The notes: generated by a model not told the origin, from the letters alone. 64,000 bases of DNA from Microvirga solisilvae (GCF_022808595.1 NZ_JAKUCN010000009.1:1-64000), one strand, 5' to 3'; counted from the stretch's first letter, positions 1-10,475 are shown. Made by a program: numbers and translations.

Positions 1-123
1 ACCGGGCAACCTTAGCCATGAGAGAGGACTTTTGTCAAGAACAAAAGAGGAACATGATCCACAGGCCGTCATCCCGGACGGCATAGCCGAGCCGGGATCG
101 TGAGCCAGATGAGGCGCTGGAAT

Positions 124-240
124 ACCTCTCCCGAGTGGGAGAGGTCGAGCGCAGCGAGGGTGAGGGGGTGAGACCTCTCCGGATGGACCTGTAACCCCTC
201 ACCCGGACCTAACGGTCCGACCTCTCCCTCAAGGAGAGGT
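124..240. repeat. palindromic intergenic repeat, family E copy 1
   Basis: The left end reads ACCTCTCCC and the right end GGAGAGGT, with an inner GTGAGGGGGT / ACCCCTCAC pair, so the whole unit can fold into a long interrupted hairpin. A second copy of the same architecture lies at 7946-8050. It resembles the short mosaic palindromes common between genes in Hyphomicrobiales. I see no gene in 1-317 beyond this repeat and the one that follows it. Confidence 0.7.
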
Positions 241-257
241 GATGATCCCGCTCCATA

Positions 258-309
258 CACACCACGTCATCCCGGGTTCTGCTCCGCAGCCCCGGGATGA
301 CGTGGTGTG
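258..309. repeat. perfect 19-bp inverted repeat, family C
   Basis: Arms at 258-276 and 291-309 are exact reverse complements around a 14-nt loop and contain the CGTCATCCCGGG core. The same core recurs at 26687-26722, 28180-28214 and, inverted and degenerate, at 26902-26937 and 28246-28283. It lies just past the stop of the efflux gene (which ends at 318 on the minus strand) and could act as its terminator, though there is no T tract. Confidence 0.75.
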
Positions 310-317
310 AAGCGCAG

Positions 318-1058
318 CTAATGAGCGTGCGAGGAATGAGCCAACGCTTCCGCTCCTCCAGCCCTGAACTCCTGCCAAGCCTGCCGTAGAATTTGCACCG
401 AGGATGTCAGGAACAGCCCTGCCATCAGCGCCGCCACGATCAGGTCCGGCCAGGCTGTCGCCGTTCCCCAGACGCCGAGCGCTGCGACCATCACGACCAC
501 GTTGCCGATGGCATCGTTGCGCGAGCAGAGCCAGACGGAACGCACATTCGCATCGCCATCCTTGTAGCGCATGAGCAGCAGCACCGAAGCCAGGTTGGCG
601 GCGAGCGCCATGAAGCCGATGCTGCCCATCAGCTCCGCCTGCGGCAGGCCGAGAATAAGCGTCTGATAGATCGTCGAGCCGAAGACCCAGAGTGCCATGA
701 GGCTTAGAGAGATACCCTTGAACAAAGCCGCCGTGGCGCGCGCCCGCAGGCTCAAGCCGATCACCGCGAGGCTCAGGCCGTAAGTGACGGTATCGCCCAG
801 GAAGTCGAGCGCATCCGCCTGAAGCGCCTGGGAGCCCGCGAGACGGCCCGCGATCATCTCCACCAGGAACATCGCTCCGTTGAGGGCGATGACGATCCAG
901 AGGACGAGCTTGTAGCGCGGATCGACGCCGTCGAAGACCGGCACGCCGCCATGGCACCCGCAGGCCGCATGGTCCTCTTTTCTCTCATGAGCATCGGAGG
1001 CGTGCGAATGCGCGTGATCATGAGCATGGGAGTTGTTCGAGCAGCAGGCATCCGCCAT
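318..1058 (-). CDS. cation diffusion facilitator (CDF) family metal efflux protein
   Basis: This 246-residue protein has a Cys/His-rich cytosolic N-terminus (adjacent Cys at 5-6, about nine His in residues 11-33, then a CGCH motif) followed by about six hydrophobic helices, as expected for a CDF proton-coupled exporter of Zn/Co/Cd-type cations in the inner membrane. The helix-2 site reads DALDFLGD and the helix-5 site NDAIGN, so the usual HxxxD pairs are replaced by Asp/Asn sets; the metal is therefore uncertain. There is no long C-terminal dimerisation domain, only a short tail ending in HSSHAH. It is divergent from a MerR regulator, and a MerR-type promoter (1091-1121) directs it, which points to metal-induced expression. 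The CDF fold is clear; substrate is inferred. Confidence 0.88.
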   Translation of the reverse strand: MADACCSNNSHAHDHAHSHASDAHERKEDHAACGCHGGVPVFDGVDPRYKLVLWIVIALNGAMFLVEMIAGRLAGSQALQADALDFLGDTVTYGLSLAVIGLSLRARATAALFKGISLSLMALWVFGSTIYQTLILGLPQAELMGSIGFMALAANLASVLLLMRYKDGDANVRSVWLCSRNDAIGNVVVMVAALGVWGTATAWPDLIVAALMAGLFLTSSVQILRQAWQEFRAGGAEALAHSSHAH

Positions 1059-1090
1059 CGCGATATCCTCTTTTCTTTGAGTCGCGATGG

Positions 1091-1121
1091 AGCCTACAAT
1101 CTCCAGCGACTAGAGGTTCAA
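1091..1121 (-). promoter_or_regulatory. MerR-type promoter/operator with 19-bp spacer
   Basis: Read on the minus strand: -35 TTGAAC, exactly 19 nt of spacer, -10 TAGGCT. Inside the spacer is the dyad CTCTAG-TCG-CTGGAG. An over-long 19-20 bp spacer carrying a dyad is the hallmark of promoters that MerR proteins untwist when metal binds. The -10 lies about 33 nt upstream of the efflux gene start at 1058, and the merR start at 1129 is only 8 nt from the other end, so the same dyad probably autoregulates merR. Confidence 0.75.
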
Positions 1122-1128
1122 GCGAAAA

Positions 1129-1545
1129 ATGTTGTCGATCGGAGAATTGTCCCGCCGCACAGGCGTGAAGGTGCCGACCATCCGCTATTACGAGCAGATC
1201 GGCCTGATGCCCTTGGCGCCGCGGACAGAGGGAAAGCAGAGGCGTTATGGAGTGGACGAGGCCTCCCGTCTCAACTTCATCCGCCATGCGCGCGAGCTCG
1301 GCTTCGAGGTCGAGGCCATTCGCGAATTGCTGCAGCTCAGCGAAAAGCCCGATCAATCCTGCGCGGAGGCCGACGCCATCGCCCGCCGCCACATGGCGGA
1401 GGTGGAGCGGCGCATCGACCAGCTGACGGCCCTGCGGGCTGAGCTGCAGCACATGGTCGAGGAATGCAGCCACGGCCGCGTGGGCGAATGCCGCGTGATC
1501 CAGGTGTTGGCCGATCACAGCCAATGCGAACATGAGCGTCACTGA
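1129..1545 (+). CDS. MerR family metal-responsive transcriptional regulator
   Basis: The 138-residue protein starts with the MerR winged-helix signature (MLSIGELSRRTGV..TIRYYEQIGL) and continues with the recognition wing RYG and a long dimerisation coiled coil at about 80-115. The C-terminus has Cys and His residues (SHGRVGECRVIQ, ADHSQCEHERH) and there is another Cys near residue 84, a set suited to binding a soft or borderline metal as in CadR/ZntR/CueR. It is divergent from the CDF exporter, with a shared 19-bp-spacer promoter between them, so it most likely senses the exported metal. The start is the only in-frame ATG matching the family N-terminus; the Shine-Dalgarno AGAGG is somewhat distant. 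Confidence 0.93.
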   Translation: MLSIGELSRRTGVKVPTIRYYEQIGLMPLAPRTEGKQRRYGVDEASRLNFIRHARELGFEVEAIRELLQLSEKPDQSCAEADAIARRHMAEVERRIDQLTALRAELQHMVEECSHGRVGECRVIQVLADHSQCEHERH

Positions 1546-1633
1546 GGTACACGGGCGCTCGATCCATTATTGCTCTTTGGAATACTGTTTCATAAGAGTG
1601 TCTGGGTGCCCAACTTCGACACAAGGACACCTC

Positions 1634-1987
1634 ATGAGCCGCCTCGCAATATTAACGCTCTCGTTAGCGGCATTCAGCCTATCGAGCCCTGTTGCCGAGG
1701 CACAGGATCGGAGTGATCTGATCCCGATATTCCAACAGCAAGTCAGCGCCTGCTACGCTCTCCCGGCAGAAGTGCGGGGCGCCGAGCCTGTTGTTGTCGA
1801 ACTGCGCCTGAAGCCGAATGGGGCGCTGATGCACAAGCCCGAAGTGATCCGTGGCCAGCCTTATTCCATCACCGCTGAAGCGGCGTTGCGCGCCATCGAC
1901 GAGTGCACCCCGTTCAAGATCTCGAAAGAACTGGCTTCCCGCTACCGGGACTGGAAGTTGATGCGCATTCAGTTCAGCACGCAGTAA
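1634..1987 (+). CDS. small exported protein with TonB/TolA C-terminal-like domain
   Basis: The 117-residue product begins with a Sec signal peptide (hydrophobic 4-20, probable cleavage after AEA). The mature part has a TonB/TolA C-terminal pattern: VVVELRLKPNGAL, a strand ending in EV, an Ala-rich helix (AEAALRAIDEC) and CTPFK. Stand-alone versions are usually annotated as energy transducer TonB family or TolA-like, but this one lacks the N-terminal membrane anchor and proline linker of a working TonB. I place the start at the ATG after AAGGAC, because the upstream in-frame ATG has no signal peptide directly after it. The periplasmic location is well supported; the role is unknown. Confidence 0.75.
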   Translation: MSRLAILTLSLAAFSLSSPVAEAQDRSDLIPIFQQQVSACYALPAEVRGAEPVVVELRLKPNGALMHKPEVIRGQPYSITAEAALRAIDECTPFKISKELASRYRDWKLMRIQFSTQ

Positions 1988-2058
1988 AAGAGCAATCACA
2001 GAAATCGGGTGTTGCCCCTCTGGCAAACCTCTTAGAGTGCTCACAAGAGGAATACGCC

Positions 2059-2967
2059 ATGCTCAATACCTTGCGCGACATCATCATCGAACCCGCTGAA
2101 CTCATCCAGCCGGAGGAGCCCCAGGCCGATTACGAGCGCGTGCGCCGGATCATCGCGTTCATTTCGGAGCGCTGGCGCGAGCAGCCCTCATTGGAGGCGA
2201 TTGCGGACCATGTGGGGCTCTCCACCACTCATGTGCACCATCTCTTCCGGCGCTGGTCTGGCCTTTCGCCCAAGGCCTTCCTGCAGGCGATCACCCTGGA
2301 CAACGCCAAGGCGCTTCTCGCCGATTCAGCCAGCGTGCTCGACGCCACCTACGAACTCGGACTCTCGGGGCCCGCGCGGCTGCACGATCTCTTCGTGACG
2401 CACGAGGCCATGACGCCGGGCGATTACAAGGCGGGTGGTTCGGGCCTAACCATGCGCTACGGCTTCCATCCCTCCCCCTTCGGCGAGGCGATCCTGATCG
2501 CGACCGAACGGGGCCTTGCGGGCCTCGGCTTCGTGGACGATGGCGACCGGCAGGCGGCACTGGCCGACATGACCCGCCGCTGGCCGAAGGCACAGTACGT
2601 AGAAGACGTGGCCGCCACCGCCCCGCTCGCGCGGCGCATCTTCAATCCGTCGCAATGGCAGGCGGAGCAGCCGCTACGGGTCGTGCTGATCGGCACCGAT
2701 TTCGAGGTGCGCGTCTGGCAGACCCTGCTGCGCATCCCGCGCGACAAGGCCACCACCTATTCCGATATCGCCCGCCATATCGGCAAACCCGCCGCCTGCC
2801 GGGCCGTGGGCGCGGCGGTGGGCAAGAACCCAGTCTCCTTCGTCGTCCCCTGCCACCGGGTGCTCGGCCGCTCCGGCGCGCTCACCGGCTACCATTGGGG
2901 GCTGACCCGCAAGCAGGCGATCTTGGGCTGGGAAGCGGGGCGCGGCTTGGGCGCCGATGCGCCTTAG
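2059..2967 (+). CDS. Ada-like AraC-domain / methylated-DNA--[protein]-cysteine S-methyltransferase
   Basis: This 302-residue protein fuses an AraC-type helix-turn-helix (about 25-125, LEAIADHVGLS..HVHHLFRRW) to an O6-methylguanine-DNA methyltransferase domain (about 140-295). The acceptor cysteine is Cys265 in the PCHRV motif, and the RAVGAAVGKNP helix and the ALTGYHWGL tail are intact. It repairs O6-alkylguanine by suicidal alkyl transfer. Unlike E. coli Ada it lacks the N-terminal Zn-binding phosphotriester-repair domain, so it probably does not use that domain to switch on transcription. The start at 2059 follows CAAGAGG at good spacing. alkB, another alkylation-repair gene, lies at 11,095 but is not in the same operon. 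Confidence 0.9.
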   Translation: MLNTLRDIIIEPAELIQPEEPQADYERVRRIIAFISERWREQPSLEAIADHVGLSTTHVHHLFRRWSGLSPKAFLQAITLDNAKALLADSASVLDATYELGLSGPARLHDLFVTHEAMTPGDYKAGGSGLTMRYGFHPSPFGEAILIATERGLAGLGFVDDGDRQAALADMTRRWPKAQYVEDVAATAPLARRIFNPSQWQAEQPLRVVLIGTDFEVRVWQTLLRIPRDKATTYSDIARHIGKPAACRAVGAAVGKNPVSFVVPCHRVLGRSGALTGYHWGLTRKQAILGWEAGRGLGADAP

Positions 2968-2981
2968 GGTTACTCGCCCCT

Positions 2982-3011
2982 CGTCATGGCCAGGCTTGTC
3001 CCGGCCATCCC
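2982..3011. repeat. short palindromic repeat, family B copy 1
   Basis: The core CGTCATGGCC-n-GGCTTGTCCC-GGCCATCCC recurs with one change at 13384-13413. GGCC arms allow a small hairpin. It lies 15 bp past the stop of the Ada-like gene. Confidence 0.65.
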
Positions 3012-3103
3012 TATAAGGCTAGGCCTGCGTTTTACGTCTCCGTTGCAACCCTGCAACGGAGACGGTTCCGATACTTTCCCGTCAAACAACCCCTCAAGAT
3101 CGT

Positions 3104-3132
3104 CTTGCGGCGCTCGAAGCCCCTTCTTATAT
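3104..3132 (+). promoter_or_regulatory. candidate dnaK promoter (heat-shock sigma-like)
   Basis: CTTGCG (3104-3109), 17 nt, TTATAT (3127-3132). The -35 begins with CTTG as in alphaproteobacterial RpoH promoters, and the -10 is AT-rich in a GC-rich region. It lies 117 bp upstream of the dnaK ATG. No CIRCE operator (TTAGCACTC-N9-GAGTGCTAA) is present between the two genes. Confidence 0.4.
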
Positions 3133-3248
3133 CAGCGCCAGCAGGGAAACCTCGACTGGGGGCGGACCTGTTTTAGTCATCAACGTATCAGCCATGGGCC
3201 GGGCCGCTTCGGGGCTCGGCGGTCTGCTTGAAAGTGAGGGATCCCGCC

Positions 3249-5165
<1,917 letters not shown>

Positions 5166-5190
5166 AACGATGCGCATTCTCTGACGAGTT

Positions 5191-5224
5191 CGGCACCCGG
5201 TTTTCATGGCCGGGTGCCGTTTTC
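5191..5224 (+). terminator. dnaK Rho-independent terminator
   Basis: Perfect 10-bp stem CGGCACCCGG / CCGGGTGCCG around a 9-nt loop, followed by TTTTCGT. It lies 26 bp after the dnaK stop, so dnaJ is probably expressed by read-through or from its own promoter. Confidence 0.85.
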
Positions 5225-5342
5225 GTGAAACGGCTTTAAACAACAATGACCGATCATTCGACCAATCGTTACGATGCATTCAAGCGCCAGGGTCTGGTCG
5301 GCGGCATGACGGAGCCATGCTTTGCTCCGAGGGGCGCCTGAT

Positions 5343-6488
5343 ATGTCCAAGCGCGATTACTACGAGGTTCTTGGCGTTGCGAAGACCGCGTCTGAGGCGG
5401 AGATGAAATCCGCCTTCCGCAAGCTCGCGATGCAATATCACCCGGACCGCAATCCGGGCGACCACGAGGCGGAAGTCAAGTTCAAGGAACTCAACGAAGC
5501 CTATCAGACGCTCTCCGACGGCCAGAAGCGCGCGGCTTACGACCGCTACGGCCATGCGGCTTTCGCCAATGGCGGACCGGGTGCGGGCGGCGCGGGCTTC
5601 AACGGCGATTTCTCCGATTTCATGTCGGACATCTTCGAGAATTTCTTCGGCGATGCAGGCGGACGCGGAAGAGGCCGGGCCACGACCGGTCGCGAGCGCG
5701 GCGCGGACATGCGCTACAATCTCGAGATCACGCTGGACGAGGCCTTCCACGGCAAGAATGCCGAACTGAAGATCCCCACAGCCATCACCTGCGAAGCGTG
5801 CTCGGGCTCCGGCGCGAAGCCGGGCTCGAAGCCCAAGACCTGCCCCACCTGCGGCGGCGCGGGCCGCGTGCGCGCGACGCAAGGCTTCTTCTCCATCGAG
5901 CGCACCTGCCCGAACTGCCATGGACGCGGTGAGGTGATCGACGATCCCTGCGGCTCCTGCGGCGGTGCTGGCCGCGTCACGCGCGAGCGCACGCTCTCCG
6001 TCAACATTCCGGCGGGCGTCGAGGACGGCACGCGCATTCGTCTCGCGGGCGAAGGCGAGGCGGGCCTGCGCGGCGGACCCTCGGGCGACCTCTACATCTT
6101 CCTGTCGCTCAAACCCCATCCGTTCTTCCAGCGCGATGGGGCGGACCTGTTCTGCCGCGTGCCGATCTCCCTGGTCTCGGCAGCGCTGGGCGGCGAGTTC
6201 AGCGTGCCGACGCTCGGCGGCACCGAGGCCCTCGTGAAGGTTCCCGAAGGCACCCAGACCGGCAAGCAGTTCCGCCTGAAGGGCAAGGGCATGCCGGTGC
6301 TGCGCTCCCGCGATGTGGGCGACCTCTACATCCAGGTTGTTGTGGAAACGCCGCAGAAGCTCACCAAGCGCCAGCGCGAGCTTCTTGAGGAGTTCGACAG
6401 GGAATGCTCGAAGGAGAACCACCCGGAAAGCTCGGGCTTTTTCTCGCGTTTCCGGGAATTTCTCGATGGTCTCGGCGGCTCAAGCTAA
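5343..6488 (+). CDS. dnaJ: chaperone protein DnaJ (Hsp40)
   Basis: This 381-residue type I Hsp40 has the J-domain at 1-70 with the HPD triad in YHPDRNPGD, a Gly/Phe-rich linker (75-115), four CxxCxGxG zinc repeats at about 150-215 ([32 protein letters not shown]), and two beta-barrel client-binding domains. It delivers clients to DnaK and stimulates its ATPase. The family start [11 protein letters not shown] is at 5343; an in-frame ATG 21 bp upstream adds residues not seen in the family. Confidence 0.99.
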   Translation: MSKRDYYEVLGVAKTASEAEMKSAFRKLAMQYHPDRNPGDHEAEVKFKELNEAYQTLSDGQKRAAYDRYGHAAFANGGPGAGGAGFNGDFSDFMSDIFENFFGDAGGRGRGRATTGRERGADMRYNLEITLDEAFHGKNAELKIPTAITCEACSGSGAKPGSKPKTCPTCGGAGRVRATQGFFSIERTCPNCHGRGEVIDDPCGSCGGAGRVTRERTLSVNIPAGVEDGTRIRLAGEGEAGLRGGPSGDLYIFLSLKPHPFFQRDGADLFCRVPISLVSAALGGEFSVPTLGGTEALVKVPEGTQTGKQFRLKGKGMPVLRSRDVGDLYIQVVVETPQKLTKRQRELLEEFDRECSKENHPESSGFFSRFREFLDGLGGSS

Positions 6489-6554
6489 CTTGACCGCCGG
6501 TTCTATTAAGCCATAAACAACCCGTGTGATCCGCCCGTTTGAGGGGTCTTCCCA

Positions 6555-7178
6555 GTGCTTCAGTCGTTCCAACGGCCTACGACCCGGAAAAGCCCCTTCA
6601 AGAAAGATCGCTTTCAGGACGAGGCGCGATTCCTGCGCTCGTGGCTCGAACGCCCTCTCGCCATCGGCGCGATCACGCCCTCAGGCAAGATCCTGGCGCG
6701 GACCATGGCGTCCTATGTCGACCCCCGCATTCCGGGACCCGTCATCGAGCTGGGCCCCGGCACGGGACCGGTGACCGATGCCCTCATCCGGCGCGGCATC
6801 GAGCAGGAACGCCTGATCCTCGTCGAGTTCAATCCGGAATTCTGCCGCCTCCTGAAACGCCGTTTCCCGAAGGCGACGATCATCCAGGGCGATGCCTACG
6901 ATCTCACAGAGACATTGTCCGGCATCCTGAAGGAGCCTGCGGCCGCCACCGTGTCGAGCCTGCCGCTCTTCACCAAGCCCATGGACCAGCGCCTCGATCT
7001 GCTCGAGGCTGCGCAGACGCTCATGAACCCAGGCGCGCCCTTCATCCAGTTCACCTATGCCGTCGTGCCGCCGATCCCGTCGCGGTCCGACGCCTACAAG
7101 ACAAAAGCGTCCAACCGCATCTGGCGCAACCTCCCCCCTGCCCGCGTCTGGGTCTACAACAAGGTCGATCATCCATGA
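6555..7178 (+). CDS. pmtA: PmtA-like phospholipid N-methyltransferase (SAM-dependent)
   Basis: The 207-residue class I methyltransferase has the SAM-binding loop [15 protein letters not shown] near residue 57, an acidic strand-2 end (ILVEFNPEF) and the motif IV-like SSLPLFTKP near 135. This pattern fits PmtA, which converts phosphatidylethanolamine to phosphatidylcholine at the inner membrane, and the related KsgA-like fold. Its place between dnaJ and pyrF is an arrangement I recall from rhizobia. The stop overlaps the pyrF start as ATGA, so the two are co-translated. Specificity for phospholipid rather than rRNA or another substrate is inferred from similarity and context. Confidence 0.8.
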   Translation: MLQSFQRPTTRKSPFKKDRFQDEARFLRSWLERPLAIGAITPSGKILARTMASYVDPRIPGPVIELGPGTGPVTDALIRRGIEQERLILVEFNPEFCRLLKRRFPKATIIQGDAYDLTETLSGILKEPAAATVSSLPLFTKPMDQRLDLLEAAQTLMNPGAPFIQFTYAVVPPIPSRSDAYKTKASNRIWRNLPPARVWVYNKVDHP

Positions 7179-7909
7179 GCAACGGTTCGTCTCCCGCCCT
7201 TCAATCCAATTCCGGGGGAGACATCCGTGACAGGCTCATCATCGGTCTCGATGTTCCAAGCGTCGAGGAAGCACGCTCCATCGTGTCGCGCATCGGCGAT
7301 GCGGCGACCTTCTACAAGATCGGCTATCAGCTGGGCTACGCGGGCGGCATCGAATTCGCGCGCGAATTGATCGGTCAGGGCAAGAAGGTTTTTCTCGACC
7401 TGAAACTGCATGACATCGGCAACACGGTGGAAGCCGGCGTGCGCTCCATCGCGCGCATGGGCGTGACGTTCCTCACCGTGCATGCCTATCCGCAAACCAT
7501 GCGCGGTGCTGTTGCGGGCAAGGCGGGATCTGATCTCAAGATCCTCGCCGTTACCGTGCTCACTTCTTACGACGACAGCGATCTCGTGGACGCAGGCTAT
7601 GCGCCCGTGCCTGCGGCGGAGCTCGTCGCCAAGCGTGCGGAGCAGGCGCGCGATATCGGTATCGACGGCATCGTCTGCGCAGCGACGGAAGCGCAACGCG
7701 TGCGCTCGATCATCGGCCGCAACCGCCTCATCGTGACGCCGGGCATTCGTCCCGCAGGTGCGGATGCGGGCGACCAGAAGCGCATCGTCACACCAGCGGA
7801 AGGCATTCGGCTCGGCGCCAATCATCTCGTCGTCGGGCGTCCCATCGTGAAAGCAGACGATCCTCGCGCGGCGGCAGAGGCCATCGTGCAGGAAATCGCG
7901 GCGGCGTAA
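7175..7909 (+). CDS. pyrF: orotidine 5'-phosphate decarboxylase
   Basis: The 244-residue TIM barrel performs the last step of UMP synthesis. Family signatures are all present: LIIGLDVPS at the first strand, the catalytic [13 protein letters not shown] (Asp-x-Lys-x-x-Asp) near 70, TVLTSY, and the phosphate-binding ...VTPGIRP..GDQ near 190. The ATG overlaps the stop of the preceding methyltransferase gene (ATGA at 7175-7178), so translation is probably coupled. About 20 residues precede the first conserved strand; they are not conserved, and a start a little further in cannot be excluded. Confidence 0.97.
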   Translation: MSNGSSPALQSNSGGDIRDRLIIGLDVPSVEEARSIVSRIGDAATFYKIGYQLGYAGGIEFARELIGQGKKVFLDLKLHDIGNTVEAGVRSIARMGVTFLTVHAYPQTMRGAVAGKAGSDLKILAVTVLTSYDDSDLVDAGYAPVPAAELVAKRAEQARDIGIDGIVCAATEAQRVRSIIGRNRLIVTPGIRPAGADAGDQKRIVTPAEGIRLGANHLVVGRPIVKADDPRAAAEAIVQEIAAA

Positions 7910-7945
7910 GCCTCTCTCACCGAAATAGAATAAAACGCGGGTTTA

Positions 7946-8050
7946 ACCTCTCCCGGGCGGGAGAGGTCGGAGGGCAGCTCCGGGTGAGGGAATGCCATTT
8001 CCGGAAAGGGCACAACCCTCACCCCTGCCCCTCTCCCACACGGGAGAGGG
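7946..8050. repeat. palindromic intergenic repeat, family E copy 2
   Basis: Ends ACCTCTCCC and GGGAGAGGGA with inner GGGTGAGGGA / CCCTCACCC form the same nested palindrome as at 124-240. It lies between pyrF and the beta-lactamase gene. Confidence 0.7.
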
Positions 8051-8093
8051 AACACGCGCAATAACCGATGCGTCAGTCTTTAAGGGGCCTTCG

Positions 8094-8891
8094 ATGCGCT
8101 TCACCCAATTACTTCTCTCATGCGCCTTTCTACTCGTCGGCAGTCAGGCTTTCGCCGATACCTGCACGATCGTCATGGAATTCGGCACGAACCGCATCCT
8201 CAAGAAGGAAGGCGATTGCGAGCGCCGCAGTTCTCCGGCTTCCACCTTCAAGTTTCCCTTGAGCCTCATGGGCTTCGATGCGGGTATTCTCAAAAGCGAG
8301 AGCGATCCCGCCTGGCCCTACAAGCCCGAATACGCTGCGTGGAACACGGTCTGGAAAAGAACCACGACTCCGCACTCCTGGCTGCGGGATTCCGTTCTCT
8401 GGTATTCGCAGGTTCTGACGGGCCAATTGGGAGCGGAGCGTTTCGCGCACTATGTCGATGCCCTCAATTACGGCAATCGCGATGTCAGCGGCGACAAGGG
8501 CAAGGCCAACGGCCTCACACGCTCGTGGCTGAGCGCGTCCTCGCTGCAGATCTCGCCCGTCGAGCAGATCGCGTTTCTCGATCGCTTTCTCAAAGGCCAG
8601 CTCCCGGTCTCGCAAGAAGCCCATGAGAAGACGCGCGCGATCATGCCGATCTTCCTCCTCGCTGACGGCTGGACGGCCTATGGCAAGACCGGCACCGGTT
8701 TCCAGCCGCTGCGGGATGGCGCCTTCGACCGCTCCAGGCAATTCGGCTGGTTTGTGGGCTGGGCGACGAAAGGCAAGAGGACCATCCTTTTCGCGCGGCT
8801 GATCCGCGATGAGCGGAAGGAAAATTCCGTCGCCAGCTTCAGAGCCCGGGACAGCCTGCTGGCTGAGCTGCCTGCGCTCGCCAAGGAATAA
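8094..8891 (+). CDS. class D (OXA-type) beta-lactamase
   Basis: The 265-residue protein has a Sec signal peptide (1-21, ending SQAFA). Active-site motifs: Ser50-x-x-Lys53 (STFK), the second motif as Ser100-Val-Leu instead of the usual Ser-x-Val, Tyr126-Gly-Asn128, and Lys198-Thr-Gly200 followed by FGWFVGW. It should act in the periplasm, hydrolysing beta-lactams through an acylated serine with a carboxylated lysine. The substrate spectrum cannot be read from sequence, and the SVL variant may alter activity. It stands alone, with no adjacent regulator or mobile element, and its composition matches the chromosome, so it looks like a resident gene rather than a recent gain. The start follows AAGGGGCC. 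Confidence 0.9.
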   Translation: MRFTQLLLSCAFLLVGSQAFADTCTIVMEFGTNRILKKEGDCERRSSPASTFKFPLSLMGFDAGILKSESDPAWPYKPEYAAWNTVWKRTTTPHSWLRDSVLWYSQVLTGQLGAERFAHYVDALNYGNRDVSGDKGKANGLTRSWLSASSLQISPVEQIAFLDRFLKGQLPVSQEAHEKTRAIMPIFLLADGWTAYGKTGTGFQPLRDGAFDRSRQFGWFVGWATKGKRTILFARLIRDERKENSVASFRARDSLLAELPALAKE

Positions 8892-8963
8892 TTCGCATCT
8901 TGCGCCTTGACGCATCGCGCCTGTCGGGCTTCGCTGCACACCCGTTACAAAAAGGAAGTCCCC

Positions 8964-9254
8964 ATGCCCAAAGGCTACGTCATCGCTCGCGTTACCGTCA
9001 CCAATCCGGAGGCTTATGCCGAATATGCCAAGGGCGCGACGGCGGCGATCAAGCAATATGGCGGACGCCCGCTGGTGCGCGGCGGCGCCTATGAGGCGCT
9101 GGAGGGCGAGGCCCGGGCCCGCAACGTGGTGATCGAGTTCGATTCCGTCGAGCAGGCCCGCACCTATTACAATTCCCCCGAATACCAGGCTGCCAAGGCC
9201 AAGCGCGATGGTGCCTGCGTGGCGGAGTTCGTTCTCGTGGAAGGAGCGGAATAA
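8964..9254 (+). CDS. DUF1330 family protein, first of a tandem pair
   Basis: The 96-residue protein has the DUF1330 fold signature ([58 protein letters not shown]), a ferredoxin-like alpha/beta barrel related to antibiotic-biosynthesis monooxygenases. No biochemical role is established for the family that I can name. The start after AAAGGAAG is chosen; upstream in-frame sequence is not conserved. Its stop overlaps the start of the second copy (TAATG). Confidence 0.85.
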   Translation: MPKGYVIARVTVTNPEAYAEYAKGATAAIKQYGGRPLVRGGAYEALEGEARARNVVIEFDSVEQARTYYNSPEYQAAKAKRDGACVAEFVLVEGAE

Positions 9255-9559
9255 TGGCGAAGGCCTATTGGATCGGCCGGGTCGATGTGTCGAACCCGGA
9301 TGCTTACCAGAACTACGTGAAGGCCAATGCGGTGCCTTTTGCCAAGTTCGGCGCGAAGTTCCTGGTGCGCGGCGGCAGCTATCGCGTGGCCGAAGGCGAC
9401 GCCCGCGCCCGCAACGTGGTGATCGAATTCCCTTCATACGAGGCAGCTGTGGCCTGCTGGGATTCCCCCGAGTACCAGGCCGCCAAGGCCGAGCGCGACG
9501 GCCATGCTGTCGCCGACATCATCATCATTGAAGGTTACGAGGGTCCGCAGCCGGGCTAA
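9254..9559 (+). CDS. DUF1330 family protein, second of a tandem pair
   Basis: The 101-residue paralogue of the upstream gene follows the same motif order ([56 protein letters not shown]). It is similar enough that local duplication is the likely origin. The ATG overlaps the previous stop, so the pair is translated together and could form heterodimers, since DUF1330 proteins are expected to dimerise. Function unknown. Confidence 0.85.
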   Translation: MAKAYWIGRVDVSNPDAYQNYVKANAVPFAKFGAKFLVRGGSYRVAEGDARARNVVIEFPSYEAAVACWDSPEYQAAKAERDGHAVADIIIIEGYEGPQPG

Positions 9560-9626
9560 GGCTCCTGCGCTTCTCAGAAGGGCGCAAGGCAGCTATATGC
9601 CTTGCGCAGGTAACAGGAGACCGGGC

Positions 9627-10442
9627 ATGAGCGAGATGCGACTCGTCGTGGTAGGCGCCGCCGGGCGCATGGGGCGCATGCTCATCAAGGCCGTGGCCGA
9701 AGCGCAGGGCTGCCGTCTCGTGGGCGCCATCGAGCGTGAGGGCTCTCCTGCACTCGGCCAGGATGCGGGCATGCTCGCAGGGCTCTCGCCGCTCGGCGTG
9801 AGCGTGACAGCCGACCCCCTGCCCATCTTCGCCCAGGCCGACGGCGTACTCGATTTCACCTCTCCCGCCGGGACGGTTTCGTTTGCAGCGCTCGCGGCTC
9901 AGGCCCGCATCGTCCACGTGATCGGCACCACGGGCTTGGCCGAAGAGGATTTCACGAAGCTCGAAGCGGCCGCACGTCATGCGCGCATCGTCCAATCCGG
10001 CAACATGTCGCTCGGCGTGAACCTGCTCGCGGGCCTCGTGCGCAAGGTGGCTGCGACGCTTGGCGAGGATTTCGACATCGAGATTCTCGAAATGCATCAC
10101 CGCATGAAGGTGGATGCGCCCTCCGGTACGGCGCTTCTTCTCGGTGAGGCTGCTGCGGAAGGCCGCGAGATTTCCCTGAAAGAGCGCTCGGTGAAGAGCC
10201 GCGACGGACATACCGGCGCGCGCGTTCCCGGCGATATCGGCTTTGCCACGTTGCGCGGCGGCTCTGTGGTGGGCGACCACTCAGTGATCTTCGCAGGTCA
10301 AGGCGAACGCCTGGAGCTGTCGCACAAGGCCGAGGACCGCAGCGTCTTCGCGCGCGGCGCGGTGAAGGCTGCGCTCTGGGGCTTCGACAAGAAGCCAGGT
10401 TATTACACCATGGCCGATGTGCTCGGCCTCAACGATCTCTAA
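9627..10442 (+). CDS. dapB: 4-hydroxy-tetrahydrodipicolinate reductase
   Basis: The 271-residue enzyme makes tetrahydrodipicolinate with NAD(P)H in the diaminopimelate/lysine pathway. The N-terminal Rossmann loop GAAGRMGR, the DFTSP and GTTG loops, and the catalytic [15 protein letters not shown] motif (His-His, Lys) near residue 155 are intact. The start is the ATG behind AACAGGAGA, and the protein begins two residues before the first strand as usual. The gene is followed 33 bp later by gpmA, probably in the same transcript. Confidence 0.98.
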   Translation: MSEMRLVVVGAAGRMGRMLIKAVAEAQGCRLVGAIEREGSPALGQDAGMLAGLSPLGVSVTADPLPIFAQADGVLDFTSPAGTVSFAALAAQARIVHVIGTTGLAEEDFTKLEAAARHARIVQSGNMSLGVNLLAGLVRKVAATLGEDFDIEILEMHHRMKVDAPSGTALLLGEAAAEGREISLKERSVKSRDGHTGARVPGDIGFATLRGGSVVGDHSVIFAGQGERLELSHKAEDRSVFARGAVKAALWGFDKKPGYYTMADVLGLNDL

Positions 10443-10475
10443 GACATCCATCAATATTACGGAGACGCTAAAGAC

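Noticed and set aside
2968..3248. A CIRCE operator upstream of dnaK
   Set aside because: No TTAGCACTC/GAGTGCTAA pair is present, even allowing two mismatches by eye.
6539..7174. A frame upstream of and in phase with pyrF that would give a 456-residue fusion
   Set aside because: The upstream part is an out-of-frame reading of the PmtA-like gene; pyrF has its own ATG in an ATGA overlap.
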